Positions 1-10,462 are shown, counted from the stretch's first letter. The stretch is 64,000 bases of DNA from Zea mays (GCF_902167145.1 NC_050096.1:267800622-267864621); one strand, 5' to 3'. Notes: generated by a model not told the origin, from the sequence alone. Program-made: numbers and translations.

Positions 1-2146
1 GGGATAACCGGCAGGGTACAAAATGTAACCCTCGTTATCCTGAGGCATGGGAGCCTTGCCCTTAACAAAATTAGACAATCTTTTAGGAGGGGCACTAAGT
101 TTGACATTGTCTCCCCTTTGGAAACCAATGCCATCCTTGATGCCAGGGTGTCTCCCATTATAGAGCATACTTCTAGCAAATTTAAACTTTTCATTTTCTA
201 AGTTATGCTCGGCAATTTTAGCATCTAATTTTGCTATATGATCATTTTGTTGTTTAATTAAAGCCATGTGATCATGAATAGCATTAACATCAACATCTTT
301 ACATCTAGTACAAATAGAAGTGTGCTCAACGGTAGATGTAGAGGGTTTGCAAGATTTTAATTCTACAACCTTAGCATGCAATATATCATTTTTAGTTCTA
401 AGGTCGGAAATAGTAGTATTGCAAACATCTAATTCTTTAGCCTTAGCGATCAATTTTTCATTTTCCTTCCTAAGGCTAACAACAGATATGTTTAATTCTT
501 CAATCTTAGCAAGTAAATCATCATTATCATTTCTAAGATTGGGAATTGAAACATTACAAGCAATAGAATCAACCCTAGCTAATAAATTAGCATTCTCATT
601 TCTAAGGTTGTCTATAGTCTCATGGCACGTGCTTAGCTCACTAGATAATTTCTCACATTTTTCAACTTCTAGAGCATAAGCATTTTTAACTTTAACATGT
701 TTTTTGTTTTCCTTGATTAGGAAGTCCTCTTGGGAGTCCAAGAGATCATCCTTCTCATGAATGGCACTAATCAATTCATTTAACTTTTCTTTTTGTTGCA
801 TGTTTAAGTTAGCAAAAAGAGTGCGCAAGTTATCTTCCTCATCACTAGCATTTTCATCACTAGAGGATTCATATCTAGTGGAGGATTTAGATTTAACCTT
901 CTTCTTTTTGTCGTCTTTTGCCATGAGGCACTTGTGGCCGACGTTGGGGAAGAGAAGTCCCTTGGTGACGGCGATGTTGGCGGCGTCCTCGTCGTCGGAG
1001 GAGTCGCTAGAGCTTTCGTCGGAGTCCCACTCCCGACAAACATGGGCATCGCCGCCCCTCTTCTTGTAGTATTTCTTCTTCTCCTTTCTTCTCCCCTTCT
1101 TGTCGTCGCCCCTGTCACTGTCACTAGATATAGGACATTTTGCAATAAAATGACCGGGCTTACCACATTTGTAACACACTTTCTTGGAGCGGGGTTTGTA
1201 GTCCTTCCCCCTCCTTTGTTTGAGGATTTGGCGGAAGCTTTTGATGACGAGCGACATTTCCTCATTGTCTAGCTTGGAGGCATCGATTGGTTGTCTACTT
1301 GGTGTAGACTCATCCTTCTTCTCCTCCGTCGCCTTGAATGCAACCGGTTGAGCTTCGGACGTGGAGGGACCGTCAAGCTCGTTGATCTTCCGTGAGCCCT
1401 TAATCATAAATTCAAAGCTCACAAAATTCCCGATTACTTCCTCGGGAGTCATTAGTGTATATCTTGGGTTGCCACGAATTAATTGAACTTGAGTGGGGTT
1501 AAGGAAAATAAGAGATCTTAGAATAACCTTAACCACCTCGTGGTCATCCCACTTTTTGCTCCCGAGGTTGCGCACTTGGTTTACCAAGGTTTTGAGCCGG
1601 TTGTACATGTCTTGTGGCTCCTCCCCTTGGCGTAGACGGAAGTGACCGAGCTCCCCCTCGATCGTTTCCCGTTTGGTGATCTTGGTGAGTTCATCACCCT
1701 CGTGCGCGGTTTTGAGCACGTCCCAAACTTCCTTGGCGCTCTTCAATCCTTGCACCTTGTTATACTCCTCCCTACTTAGAGAGGCAAGGAGTATTGTTGT
1801 GGCTTGGGAGTTGAAGTGCTCGATTTAGGTCACCTCGTCCTCATCATAATCCTCATCTCCTACGGATGGTACCTATGCTCCAAACTCAACAACATTCCAT
1901 ATACTTTTGTGGAGTGAGGTTAGATGAAATTTCATTAAATCACTCCACCTAGCATAATCTTCACCGTCAAAGGTTGGTGGTTTGCCTAATGGAACGGAAA
2001 GTAATGGAGTATGTCTAGAAGTACGAGGATAATGTAAGGGGATCTTACTAAACTTATTACGCTCATGGCGCTTAGAAGTTATGGAGGGCGCGTCGAAGCC
2101 GGAGGTAGAAGGTGATGAAGTGTCGGTCTCGTAGTAGACCACCTTC
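1..2146 (-). pseudogene. Copia Gag polyprotein fragment, copy 1
   Basis: Gag forms the cytoplasmic virus-like particle that packages retrotransposon RNA. Reading leftward from 2146 the frame enters at the conserved KVVYYETDTSSP stretch, then the UBN2/gag core (near 1600-1950, with DGEDYARWSDLM), a CCHC zinc knuckle of the form CYKCGKPGHFIAKC near 1137-1178, a Ser/Asp-rich linker (with CREWDSDES), and a long coiled coil with leucine and asparagine repeats running off position 1. The N-terminal part is absent because of a deletion at 2147-2150. A TAA at 1825-1827 interrupts the core where the copy at 36525 has CAA, consistent with a C-to-T change. It lacks the 1-nt deletion near 37320 that breaks the other copy. 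Confidence 0.9.
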
Positions 2147-2147
2147 C

Positions 2148-3408
2148 TCAAAATAATCACAACTACAAGTCGGGTTAGTGTTAGAAATATAATCAAGTCC
2201 GCGAGAGAGGGTGCAAAACAAATCGCAAGCAAATAAGAGGTGTGACACGCGGATTTGTTTTACCGAGGTTCGGTTCTTGCAAACCTACTCCCCATTGAGG
2301 TGGTCACAAAGACCGGGTCTTTTTCAACCCTTTCCCTCTCTCAATCAGTCGCTCGGACCGAGTGAGCTTTCTCTTCTCAATCACTTGGAACACAAAGTTC
2401 CTACAAGGACCACCACAAGATTGGTGTCTCTTGCCTCAATTACAAGTGAGTTTGATCGCAATAAAGAATCAAGAAAGAAGAAAGCAATCCAAGCGCAAGA
2501 GCTCGAAAGAACACAAGCAAATCTCTCTCACTAGTCACTAAAGCTTTGTGTGGAATTTGGGAGAGGATTTGATCTCTTGAGTGTGTCTAGAATTGAATGC
2601 CTAGCTCTTGTAAGTGGTTGGAAGTGTGAAAACTTGGACGCCTTGAATGTGGGGTGGTTGGGGGTATTTATAGCCCCAACCACCAAACTAGCCGTTTGGT
2701 GGGGCTGACTGTCGTATGGTGCACCGGACAGTCCGGTGCACACCGGACATGTCCGGTGCGCCAGCCACGTCACCAAAGCCGTTGGGATTCGACCATTGGA
2801 GCTCTGCCTTCTGGGCCCGCCTCGATGTCCGGTGGCACACCGGACATGCACTGTAGAGTGTCCGGTGCGCCAGCATGGGCGTGCCTGACTTCTGCGCGCG
2901 CTGGCGCGCATTCAATGCGCTGCAGGTAGCCGTTGGCGCCGAAGTATCCGTTGCTTCGATGGCACACCGGATAGTCCGGTGTACATCGGACATGTCCGGT
3001 GAATTATAGCGGACTAGCCGTTGTGAATTCCCGAAGCTGGCGAGTTCCTGAGGCGCCGTTCCTTGGAGCACCGGACACTGTCCGGTGTACACCGGACAGT
3101 CCGGTGAATTATAGCGGAGCGCCTCTGGATTTTCCCGAAGGTGACGAGTTCGACTTGGAGTCCTCTGGTGCACCGGACACTGTCCGGTGGTGCACCGGAC
3201 AGTCCGGTGCGCCAGACCAGAGGTGCCTTCGGTTGACCCTTCGCTCTTTTGTTGAACCCAATACTTTGTCTTTTTATTGGCTAAGTGTGAACCTTTGGCA
3301 CCTGTATAACTTATACACTAGAGCAAACTAGTTAGTTCAATTATTTGTGTTGGACAATTCAACCACCAAAATCAATTAGGAAATAGGTGTGAGCCTAATT
3401 CCCTTTCA
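2148..3408 (-). repeat. 5' LTR of Copia copy 1
   Basis: It aligns along its length with the LTRs at 35219-36479 and 52384-54611. It begins TGAAAGGGAATTAGGCTCAC (minus strand) at 3408. The last 45 or so bases of the LTR, including the usual CTAGGCGACTTTCA end, are missing because of a deletion that also removed the PBS. Between about 2715 and 3212 it holds a cluster of CACCGGAC-n-GTCCGGTG palindromes. Confidence 0.92.
2665..2673 (-). promoter_or_regulatory. LTR TATA box inside an inverted repeat
   Basis: On the minus strand CTATAAATA sits between GGTTGGGG and CCCCAACC arms. The same arrangement occurs in the related LTRs at 12965, 35908 and 56147, so it is the likely core promoter of this LTR family. 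Confidence 0.7.
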
Positions 3409-3552
3409 CCGATCCTGCCCCTGGCTCCGTTACTCCCACGGGACTTGACATCTACCCTGGGCGTCGTCTTCTATCTCTCGCTCTCTGTGTTTGTTCGAGT
3501 TCATCATTTCCCCAACGCGCTTCCCTTCCCTTCTCTCGTCAGAGATCTCCTT
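3409..3552 (+). repeat. MULE copy 1 left TIR (outer end missing)
   Basis: Its inverted counterpart is 8282-8463. Shared blocks read inward include CCTGGCTCCGTT, GTCGTCTTCTATCTC, TTTCCCCAACG and CTTCCCTTCTCTCG. The first base belongs to the region just inside the missing terminus, since copy 2 shows about 40 bp more. Confidence 0.8.
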
Positions 3553-3641
3553 GCGCCGAGGGCGGATCATGCGCCGCCGCTGCTGGTGAGATCTCCTATC
3601 GTTTTCCACTTGTTACCTCTATAACCATAGGGTTTACAGCC

Positions 3642-5035
3642 ATGGAATTCGGCATGGAATCTGTCGCTGAGCTTTGTGCCTAGAAGTTCTCCGCGGTCGT
3701 TGAAGCAGCTCGTGACACCATCAATGCTTCTACTGCCGCCTGTGTGATAGCTGGTGATCTCTGCGCCACATCATCAGTAGGCAACCATGTGGTTTTGATG
3801 CTTGATGTTCTTGAATCCGCTGTGGAGGCGGAAAAATGTGCTATGTGTTCGTATCAACATGCCAGTGTAGCCATCGTTTGTGCTCAGGAGACATTGGCCA
3901 AATACTCTCAGGTTTGTGTTCTGAAAACTTAACTGAATGAGATGGTGCTTTGTGAGGCAATTTGGGCCATAAACATGCAATGTGAATCAATCTGGTGTCT
4001 TGTGATGCAATTTGGGGCGTAATGATATAGTATGGTGCCTTCTGATATTTGTGTCATGTGGTTTGTAGCAGTCCTGTGATGGATTTTTGATAACCTGAGT
4101 GTTGTTTTAATGTTGTGACACCTGTTCTTGAGATTTGTAGCAGCCCTGTGATGTAGCAGCCCTGTTCTTAAGGCTTGTGATACATGTGAGATAGTTCATA
4201 GTTGCTTTGCCCTATGATGCTTTCTTTGAAAATATTGAACTGTATGCTACACTTGATGTTTTTTGTCAAAAATAGTTGAGGGTTGTTCTTTGCTGTGGAA
4301 AGTGATTCTATTGAGGCCAGTGATGTTACTGAGGCTAGTTATGGTGTATATGGTTGTTTGTTGCTGATTCCTTGAAAATATTCAATTGTATGGTACACTT
4401 GATGTTTTTTGTCCAAAAAACTGAGGGTTGTTCTTTTCAGTGGTAAGTGATTGTAGTGAGGCCAGCGATGGTACTGAGGCTAGTGATGGTGCATATGGCT
4501 ATTTGTTGCCAGTGCATAGTGTCTGTTCTTTGTTGTGGCACTTGATGTTATTGTCCAAAAATGTTGAGGCCTGATATATGCCAGCTGCAGGTTTCCACAT
4601 ACAAATACACAAAACGTATTAGTTGTTCCCTATGGAATGTATGATGATATTTATGTATTTTTTTGCATATGAACAAAAAACTTACAGATGCACTCGACTA
4701 TGTTGTCTCAGATGCAAGCTACAGCTAAGAAACTACAAGATATTGCCTCTTTCTGCTTCACAGATGAGGATGTTGTAGATGGTTTCATGATGACGCAAGT
4801 TGCTCGGTCAATGGATGAATTAGCTAAAATTCTAGACATCACTTCAAGCCAGTTTTCGATGATGGACCCTGCTGCTGTATTAGAAGCTGGGTATGGAAGT
4901 GAAGACAGTGGAGTGTGGGAGGACGTATTCCGTGTCCGTGAAATTATGAATCAGCCTTTAGAAGCAAAGACCCTTGGTGAGCACTGTGCTAAATGGGGAC
5001 TTAGCTTCAATGAGATCTGGGATAGATCTATGTAA
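3642..5035 (+). pseudogene. Second MULE gene (unknown function), copy 1, two exons
   Basis: I do not recognise the product. Exon 1 runs 3642-3911 (90 codons, starting MEFGMES) and ends CAG followed by GTTTGT. Exon 2 ends with TAA at 5033-5035. The original acceptor (TTTTTTGCAG in copy 2) is mutated here to GCAT near 4667-4671. The next AG, before 4688, gives exon 2 = 4688-5035, which with a 2-nt loss keeps the frame, for about 205 codons in all. A TAG at codon 14 (3681-3683) is shared with copy 2. The predicted protein looks mainly helical, with DALDYVMSQMQ- and MTQVARSMDELAKIL-like heptads. It starts just inside the left TIR and converges on the transposase, the position mudrB has in MuDR, and its length is close to what I recall for MURB. 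Homology to MURB is not shown. Confidence 0.62.
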
Positions 5036-5430
5036 TATCGTCATGTGTAGTTCTTTTGTGTTCACTAACTTGGACAAGTATTGTAATGCATGTGTTGGAT
5101 ATTGTCGGATCTTGCTATTGTAATACATGACATTTTATATTCACGTAATGAACTATCTGTTGGGTATTGTGAGTTCTCAAATTGTATGATGTTAGTATGA
5201 TGGTGTTTGTGCAATATCTGGGATATCTCTTGTTTTCTATCTGTTGGCTATTGTCAGTTTTCAAAGAGAGTATGGCAATTGTTAGTTCTCACATAATAGC
5301 TGGAGACATAGAACACAATACCATAATGCCATACAGATAGAACACAAGTTCATGACACATCCACAAGTTCATGACACAAAGACCATAATGTCATACAAAT
5401 GGCATACACCACACAAGTTCATCACATTGC

Positions 5431-7986
5431 TCAAACATTCTTCTTCCTAGGTGTGATCTTTTTAACTAGAACTCGAACTACACGTTCTTCTAGTGGCGAA
5501 GGTCTTTCAACAACAGCTACATCAGCTTGTGTCATTATGAGATGTGCTTGACTCTCTTTGACAACCTGTTGTGATGACTCAGGTACATCTTTCAGGAACC
5601 AGCCTTTAGTAGAATTTTTCCTAGGCCTTCTCTTCCTGTTTTGCAGAAATTAGCACATAGAGTAAATAACAAAAAATATCACAAATAATAACACAAGACA
5701 TTCATTACCTTTTCTTTGTGCCACTAAATGGAGATTTAGAGCTTGCTTTCCTATGCCCTAATTCAACACAGTTTGGACACTTGAACTTTCCCCGAATGCT
5801 TTTCTTCCCATTCTCATTGTTAGTTTTCTTTTTACCACTGCCTCCCTCAAGGCATCCTTTGATCCTATTTTTCCTCTGTCGACCCACAACACGTTTCCCA
5901 ATTGGAGCACCCACTTCTTTTGAAAAAGGAACTTCTGGCCAAAACGATTTGTCACCGATTGGCTGGACCACCCTTGAGTACGTTGTGGTGAACATAGCTA
6001 CCGAGTAGTACTTGTCGACAAAATCCTCCATCCTGACATCCCTAAATTCCTGAGCTGTTATCAAGCACAGGGCATGGATACATGGTTTGCCCCGTGTGCT
6101 GCCACTCTTTGCACGAACATTCTCGTAGTTGAGCATTGACAATGTGCTTCGAATGCACATCATTGTTATCCCTTACCTCTGCAATGTAGTTGTTAGCTTT
6201 CTGTACTACTAAATGACCTAAACCTCATGTCCTGGCATGTAGGATATGCAGAACCGACGGTAAAATTCGTCCTTGCAACTTTTGTGCAATCCTCCTCCTC
6301 CTCTGAAATAGCTCCATAATTTCATCCCTTATCCTGTCAGCCAAGTCACAAACAGGCAGATCCTTCCAATCCTTAATCCAATTGTTGAAAACCTCAGCAA
6401 TGGTGTTGGTTACGTAGTCGCACTTGATGTCTGTATTGAAGCCACTTTGGTACCAAAGACTGTCGTGATGCTCATTTAGCCAAGTGTTGACCTTTGGTAT
6501 TTCTTGGATGCTTCTAAAGTAGTGGTCGGAGACCTCTCTCCTATACGCTCTAGCGGCTGTATACATGTACTTAGACCCACCAAACTGCTTTATGTAGTTA
6601 TGTATGAGATGTTTGAAGCACTCCATTTTATCAGCATATGGGAAAACATTGTTCATAGCATTTTTAAGACCTTTGCAAGCATCTGAACACAAAGCTAACA
6701 AAGGCAGATCCCCCACAACCTTGTGCAACTGATGAAAGAACCATGCCCAGTTTTCTGTATTTTCTGCCTTAAAAATTCATATGCAATTGGATACATCCAA
6801 TTCTGCCCATCAACACCTATGGCACAACAAAGGTGACCATTCCACCTTCCATTAAGAGTTGTCGAGTCAACACTAAGGTATGGTCGGCAGCCACCCTTGA
6901 AACCAGCAATGCATGGACCAAGTGCACAAAAGAATTGACTGAAGAAAGGACGACCCTCATCCATTTTTACATCAAGCTCAATGACACTATCCGGTGACTT
7001 TTGCATAACTGCTTCTCTCCAAGGCCACAGAAGCGGAAAGCTCTCTTCCCAACTACCAAATAATTCCTTCAGAGCTTTCTCTTTATCGTGCCAAACTGTG
7101 ACATATGCAATGGTACAACCAAAAGTGTCCCGCAATGTAGTTTGTAGCTCCTTAGCACCCATATGAGGCTTCTTCATTAGTAATGGAAGCGCACGTGTCG
7201 TAACCCAAGCTCATGTAGGTGTAGCCGTCTTTCGTCTACCACTGGAGGTACAAGTATGTTTGTCATTCAAGACAATCACCTGAAAAATTAGGAAAAGTGT
7301 CTATTAGATTATAACCAAAATAATTAGTTTGATATTAAATAAACAACAAGATTCTGGGCTTACTTGAATTGTTGGAGCCCCTTTCATCTCTAGTCTAGCA
7401 TGAATGCTCCAGGGGCAATCAGGCCCTTTACAATACCCTCTAAATCTAGTCTTGTTGGTAGCCTCAATTCCAAGCTCAAATTCTTTATTTATGGCGTATT
7501 GTCTAATTGCGAGTCTAAAGTGGTGCATTGTTGCATATAAGCTACCAGGCTCCATTACTGGATTGTTCATATCATATATCGTCCTAGTCTCATCAAGCAC
7601 TAAATCTGAACATGGAATGGCTGCTCCCAATTCATCTTCACATAGAATGTTATTTCCAAAACGGGGAGCACTAGAATCATCTTCTCTTCTGTCATCTTCA
7701 GTAGCTAGTCCAAGCTGAAAGTAGAATCCTTATTCACTAGTAACATCATTTCTTCCTTCATTGCTGGTCATTTCTTCTACTATTATTAAATCCCAATCGA
7801 TATCATGCATAGCATGTGCACTCCCCTAATAAACAAAATAGTTGTAATATCATATATAACTACTAAATTGCATACAAACAAATCAAACTAACTAACCAGT
7901 GTAGTGTGTGTCTCAAGATCATCATGTCCAATACAAGTCAATGCCCACTCTTGCTCTTCGACAATGCATGCATTCGTTTCATCCAT
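5431..7986 (-). pseudogene. MuDR-type transposase, copy 1 (four exons, disrupted)
   Basis: Cut-and-paste transposase of the Mutator superfamily. Proposed exons on the minus strand: 7897-7986 (MDETNACIV, 30 codons, donor GTTAGT), 7364-7825 (154 codons, acceptor TTATTAG, donor GTAAGC), 5709-7279 (acceptor TTTTTCAG, donor GTAATG) and 5431-5635 (acceptor AAAACAG, stop TGA 5431-5433). All exon joins are in phase. Exon 2 holds the MuDR DNA-binding module (KEFELGIEATNKTRFRGYCK, CPWSIHARLE). Exon 3 holds the catalytic core with Asp in YLSVDSTTLNGRWNGHL, Asp in ALCSDACKGLKNAM and a candidate Glu in NTIAEVFNNW. It is followed by a SWIM motif (CSC, then CIH, 6074-6119) and a CPNC..GH zinc knuckle near 5730-5780. 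Lesions: TAA near 7727, TGA near 7215, a 1-nt frameshift near 6770, and an extra G inside the SWIM motif (6090-6093), which copy 2 shares. Confidence 0.85.
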
Positions 7987-8281
7987 GGGGAACTGCCTCA
8001 TCATTCATACTATTATTCAAACTAAAGTGCACAAACCAACAACTAAATGGGGGGCTCGGCTCCTAGCAGTCAAATGTGCAACAGGTATGGTTCAACGAGA
8101 TCTGGACACTGGTGTCGACCCTGCAAGAACCGGCCATACAAAACGAGCTCAATGGTGGATGTACAGGAGATTTGAATGAACCGGCCATGGATTTTACCTT
8201 GAGAACCGAGGAGAGCAGTGTCCATGGCGTCCATGACGCAGGACATCCACTCTGATGAGATCTCCAATCTCCTACCTTCAC

Positions 8282-8463
8282 GGGCGAGATCTGCGGCGAG
8301 AGAAGGGAAGGTCGTTGGGGAAACAAACTCGAATGAACACACATAGAGAGGTAGAAGACGGCGCCCATGGGAGATAGAAGACGACACCCAGGGAGTAACG
8401 CAGCGAACGGAGCCAGGGACAGGACCGGCACGGGAAATATGCTAATGACAATCAGGATAGTCT
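8282..8463 (-). repeat. MULE copy 1 right TIR
   Basis: Inverted relative to 3409-3552 and to 32767-32960. It is the likely promoter of the transposase, whose ATG at 7986 lies about 300 bp inside. The candidate flanking duplication outside it is 8464-8472 (GATGCCATT), but the partner is not visible. Confidence 0.82.
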
Positions 8464-8746
8464 GATGCCATTTCTTTAGTTCATGAGTGATTATAATGCC
8501 ACCGTTGCAATTGCTTGGACGGCGGTGCCAATAGTGTGAAGCCCGCTAAAGAGAGTGCCATGGTTGCAAAAATCTTGTCGGAGGATGGTCTGCCTGCAGC
8601 CTGCGTGGCTAATACCTGATGCGGTGAACCGGTGACGATCTCAATCAGGACGGAGATCAAGCCCAACCAGGCCCAACATCGTACTGTTAGACGTGGGCCA
8701 GGCCTTAGTCGCCTTTCTTTCTTTTAGGGGCAATTGCGCTAGTACC
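8464..8746. other. Unassigned spacer
   Basis: I see no convincing gene or element here. A 61-codon open frame on the minus strand (8481-8666) shows no motif I recognise. Confidence 0.5.
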
Positions 8747-9257
8747 TATGGGTCGGGTTTGGGTAGAAAACTCGTCCGTGATCGCACCTGTAAAATCTAC
8801 CTAAATATTCCCACGATCACAACCACGGATGCAATTATAAACTCACACCCAAACCCGTCAGGTTATGGGTCACCCGTGGGTTTTACACAGTATATACTTT
8901 TAAACAATAATTCAGTTATAAACAATTAAGTACCAATAATAATAGGGTTATATTTATGGATTTTAAGCCTTCTCAAGTTAAGCAGCAACAAAACATTTCA
9001 TAAATCATTAATCAAGTTACTTAATCAAAATAATTACTATTATATATTAATCATTTTGCATGAAATAAAAAATGAACCAAATTTTGAATCAGGTATGGGT
9101 CATCCACAGGTTGAAATAGAAACTCGTACCCACACCCGTGAAACATTAGGACGGGTGTGGGTTACACATGCAAATCAAAATATTCACCCGTACCTATACA
9201 TCAACGAGTCAGGTAGCCGTCGGTTTGGGTTTATGGGTTAATTTGTCATCCCTACTA
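8747..9257. mobile_element. Probable hAT-like MITE with GGGT/ACCC subterminal repeats
   Basis: About 511 bp flanked by the direct repeat GCTAGTACC (8738-8746 and 9258-9266). An 8-bp part of it would fit a hAT target duplication. Both ends are rich in ACCCGTnGGT, GGGTTTGGG and TATGGGT blocks in opposite orientation, and the middle is AT-rich. The right end reads inward TAGTAGGGATGACAAATTAA. The left terminus does not match well, so it may be eroded. No coding capacity is seen. Confidence 0.45.
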
Positions 9258-10340
9258 GCTAGTACCCCTGTTTTGGGTTGTAACTGTAGATTTGTCCCTG
9301 ATTTTGACTGTGTTTGTCCCTATTTTTCGAAAACAAAGCTGTTGTATGCCTCTACAACGTTAGTTGTACTTAACGATTGATAAAAAAGACCAGAAACAAC
9401 TGTAGCATAGCCCCGGTTTTTTATTGTAATTGCAGTTTTGCCCCCATTTTTTGGCTTTACATGTTATTATGACAATCCCAATTATTTCTATAACAATTTA
9501 AATTATTTTTTAGAATAATTCGATTTTTTTCAAAATATTTTGTTGAATTATTGTATGTGCATGCAAATCATCTGCATACATGTTGGCTTGGTGGGGTCCT
9601 GCATCTACTATTCACCTCGTTCAAACATGTGCCATGCATCCTGCATCTGTGCTGGGTCGCACTGGACACTGGAGTGTGATTAGACTCACAGGGCCCACCA
9701 AATTTTCAGGGCTACTTTGCAATTTATGGTGACTTTTGGTTAGTTTTCTAAACCAGCTTCGGTATAACACCATAACATATTTCTAAAAATCTATAGAGCA
9801 TTCTACTCCATACTTTCTAGATTACTACCATCCATATTACTAAATTATCATGCTCTTACCCTACAATATTAGCGAAGAATGGATGAAGGTGCCCTCGGCT
9901 GAAAGCCCATGCGAAGAAGCTTGGGCTAGATGAGCGAGCAGTGAAGAGGCAAGTCACGAAGGTATAAACCGGCTTCGGCATAGAAAAGGCTTTGTATATA
10001 ACACGACGAAGGAATAGAGCTCCAAAACTTGTGCAATAAAATAGAAAAAGGAAAGACAATGATGCCATTGTCGTTTTTGTAAATCGTGTGTAAACCTTAT
10101 GGCATTCTTGTAATTTTATATGAAGTTAAACAACTTCCTTATAAATATGTAAACCTTATGGCATTCTTGTAATTTTAAATGAAGTTAAACAACTTCCTTA
10201 TAAATATGTAAACAATGTCATACATAAATTCACCTTTCGAGGGCCCTAAGCTTCGTTTTCCTTAGCCTTCCAAGTATCTTTGAGTCGGTTTTCAGCTATA
10301 AAGCCGAAGGTACGATTGTATATTTATCTTATAAGCTGAA
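9258..10340. other. Unassigned AT-rich DNA with CTTCGG/GAAGG motifs
   Basis: No gene seen. The stretch 9880-10330 is sprinkled with CGAAG, CTTCGG and GAAGG, as in some maize retrotransposon LTRs, but I find no paired end, PBS or TSD. It contains a 59-bp tandem duplication, listed separately. Confidence 0.4.
10091..10208 (+). repeat. 59-bp tandem duplication
   Basis: Two adjacent copies (10091-10149 and 10150-10208) start TAAACCTTATGGCATTCTTG and differ by one base (TATATG against TAAATG). A third copy starts at 10209 but diverges after TAAAC. Confidence 0.85.
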
Positions 10341-10460
10341 AAATGAAATGAAAAATACTAAGACATGGTGCAAAAGACTTGTTTGTATGTCAAATTTATA
10401 TATGCTAAGACATGGTTCCCGTGTAAACCCTAACGATTGTATACTAAGACATGGTGCAAA
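10340..10460 (+). other. Filler-DNA junction at the broken end of a Copia element
   Basis: The motif CTAAGACATGGT occurs three times within about 100 bp (near 10354, 10408 and 10443). A 30-bp stretch, GCAAAAGACTTGTTTGTATG onward at 10370, copies the Copia sequence found 180 bp downstream at 10551. After the last motif the element resumes at AGAGCATGGTATGAATGCC. This is the signature of templated end joining at a double-strand break. Confidence 0.75.
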
Positions 10461-10462
10461 AG

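Larger units (their letters stand above)
1..3408 (-). mobile_element. Copia LTR retrotransposon (SIRE-type, Opie/Ji-like), 5' part, copy 1
   Basis: The 5' LTR lies at the right and gag runs leftward off the window edge, so pol and the 3' LTR are not visible. The sequence matches the complete relative at 35219-54611 nearly base for base in inverted orientation: position 1 corresponds to about 38830 there. The LTR terminus reads TGAAAGGGAATTAGGC on the minus strand and ends at 3408, where MULE TIR sequence starts. The 5-bp target duplication would be CCGAT (3409-3413), but its partner lies off the window. The PBS has been lost by deletion. Confidence 0.93.
3409..8463. mobile_element. Mutator-like element (MULE), copy 1, MuDR-like two-gene layout
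   Basis: About 5.05 kb bounded by long terminal inverted repeats. The left TIR is cut at 3409 by the Copia insertion, so about 40 bp of its outer end lie beyond that element and off the window. The right TIR ends at 8463. The outer sequence, read inward from the right end, is AGACTATCCTGATTGTCATT. It aligns with the left end of copy 2 at 32767 (GGGCTGTTCTAATTGTCATT) with only transitions. Inside are two convergent intron-containing genes: a small one on plus (3642-5035) and a MuDR-type transposase on minus (5431-7986). This is the layout known for MuDR (mudrB and mudrA). A 9-bp target duplication cannot be tested because one end is missing. Confidence 0.88.

Noticed and set aside
2715..3212. 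CRISPR-like array of short repeats
   Set aside because: Repeats are palindromic, irregular in spacing and inside a plant LTR; there are no unique spacers of constant length and no cas genes.
2531..3331. Overlapping open frames with repeated APD, CPV and SGAP peptides
   Set aside because: These are translations of the CACCGGAC/GTCCGGTG palindromes in the LTR. The same peptides appear in every related LTR in several frames.
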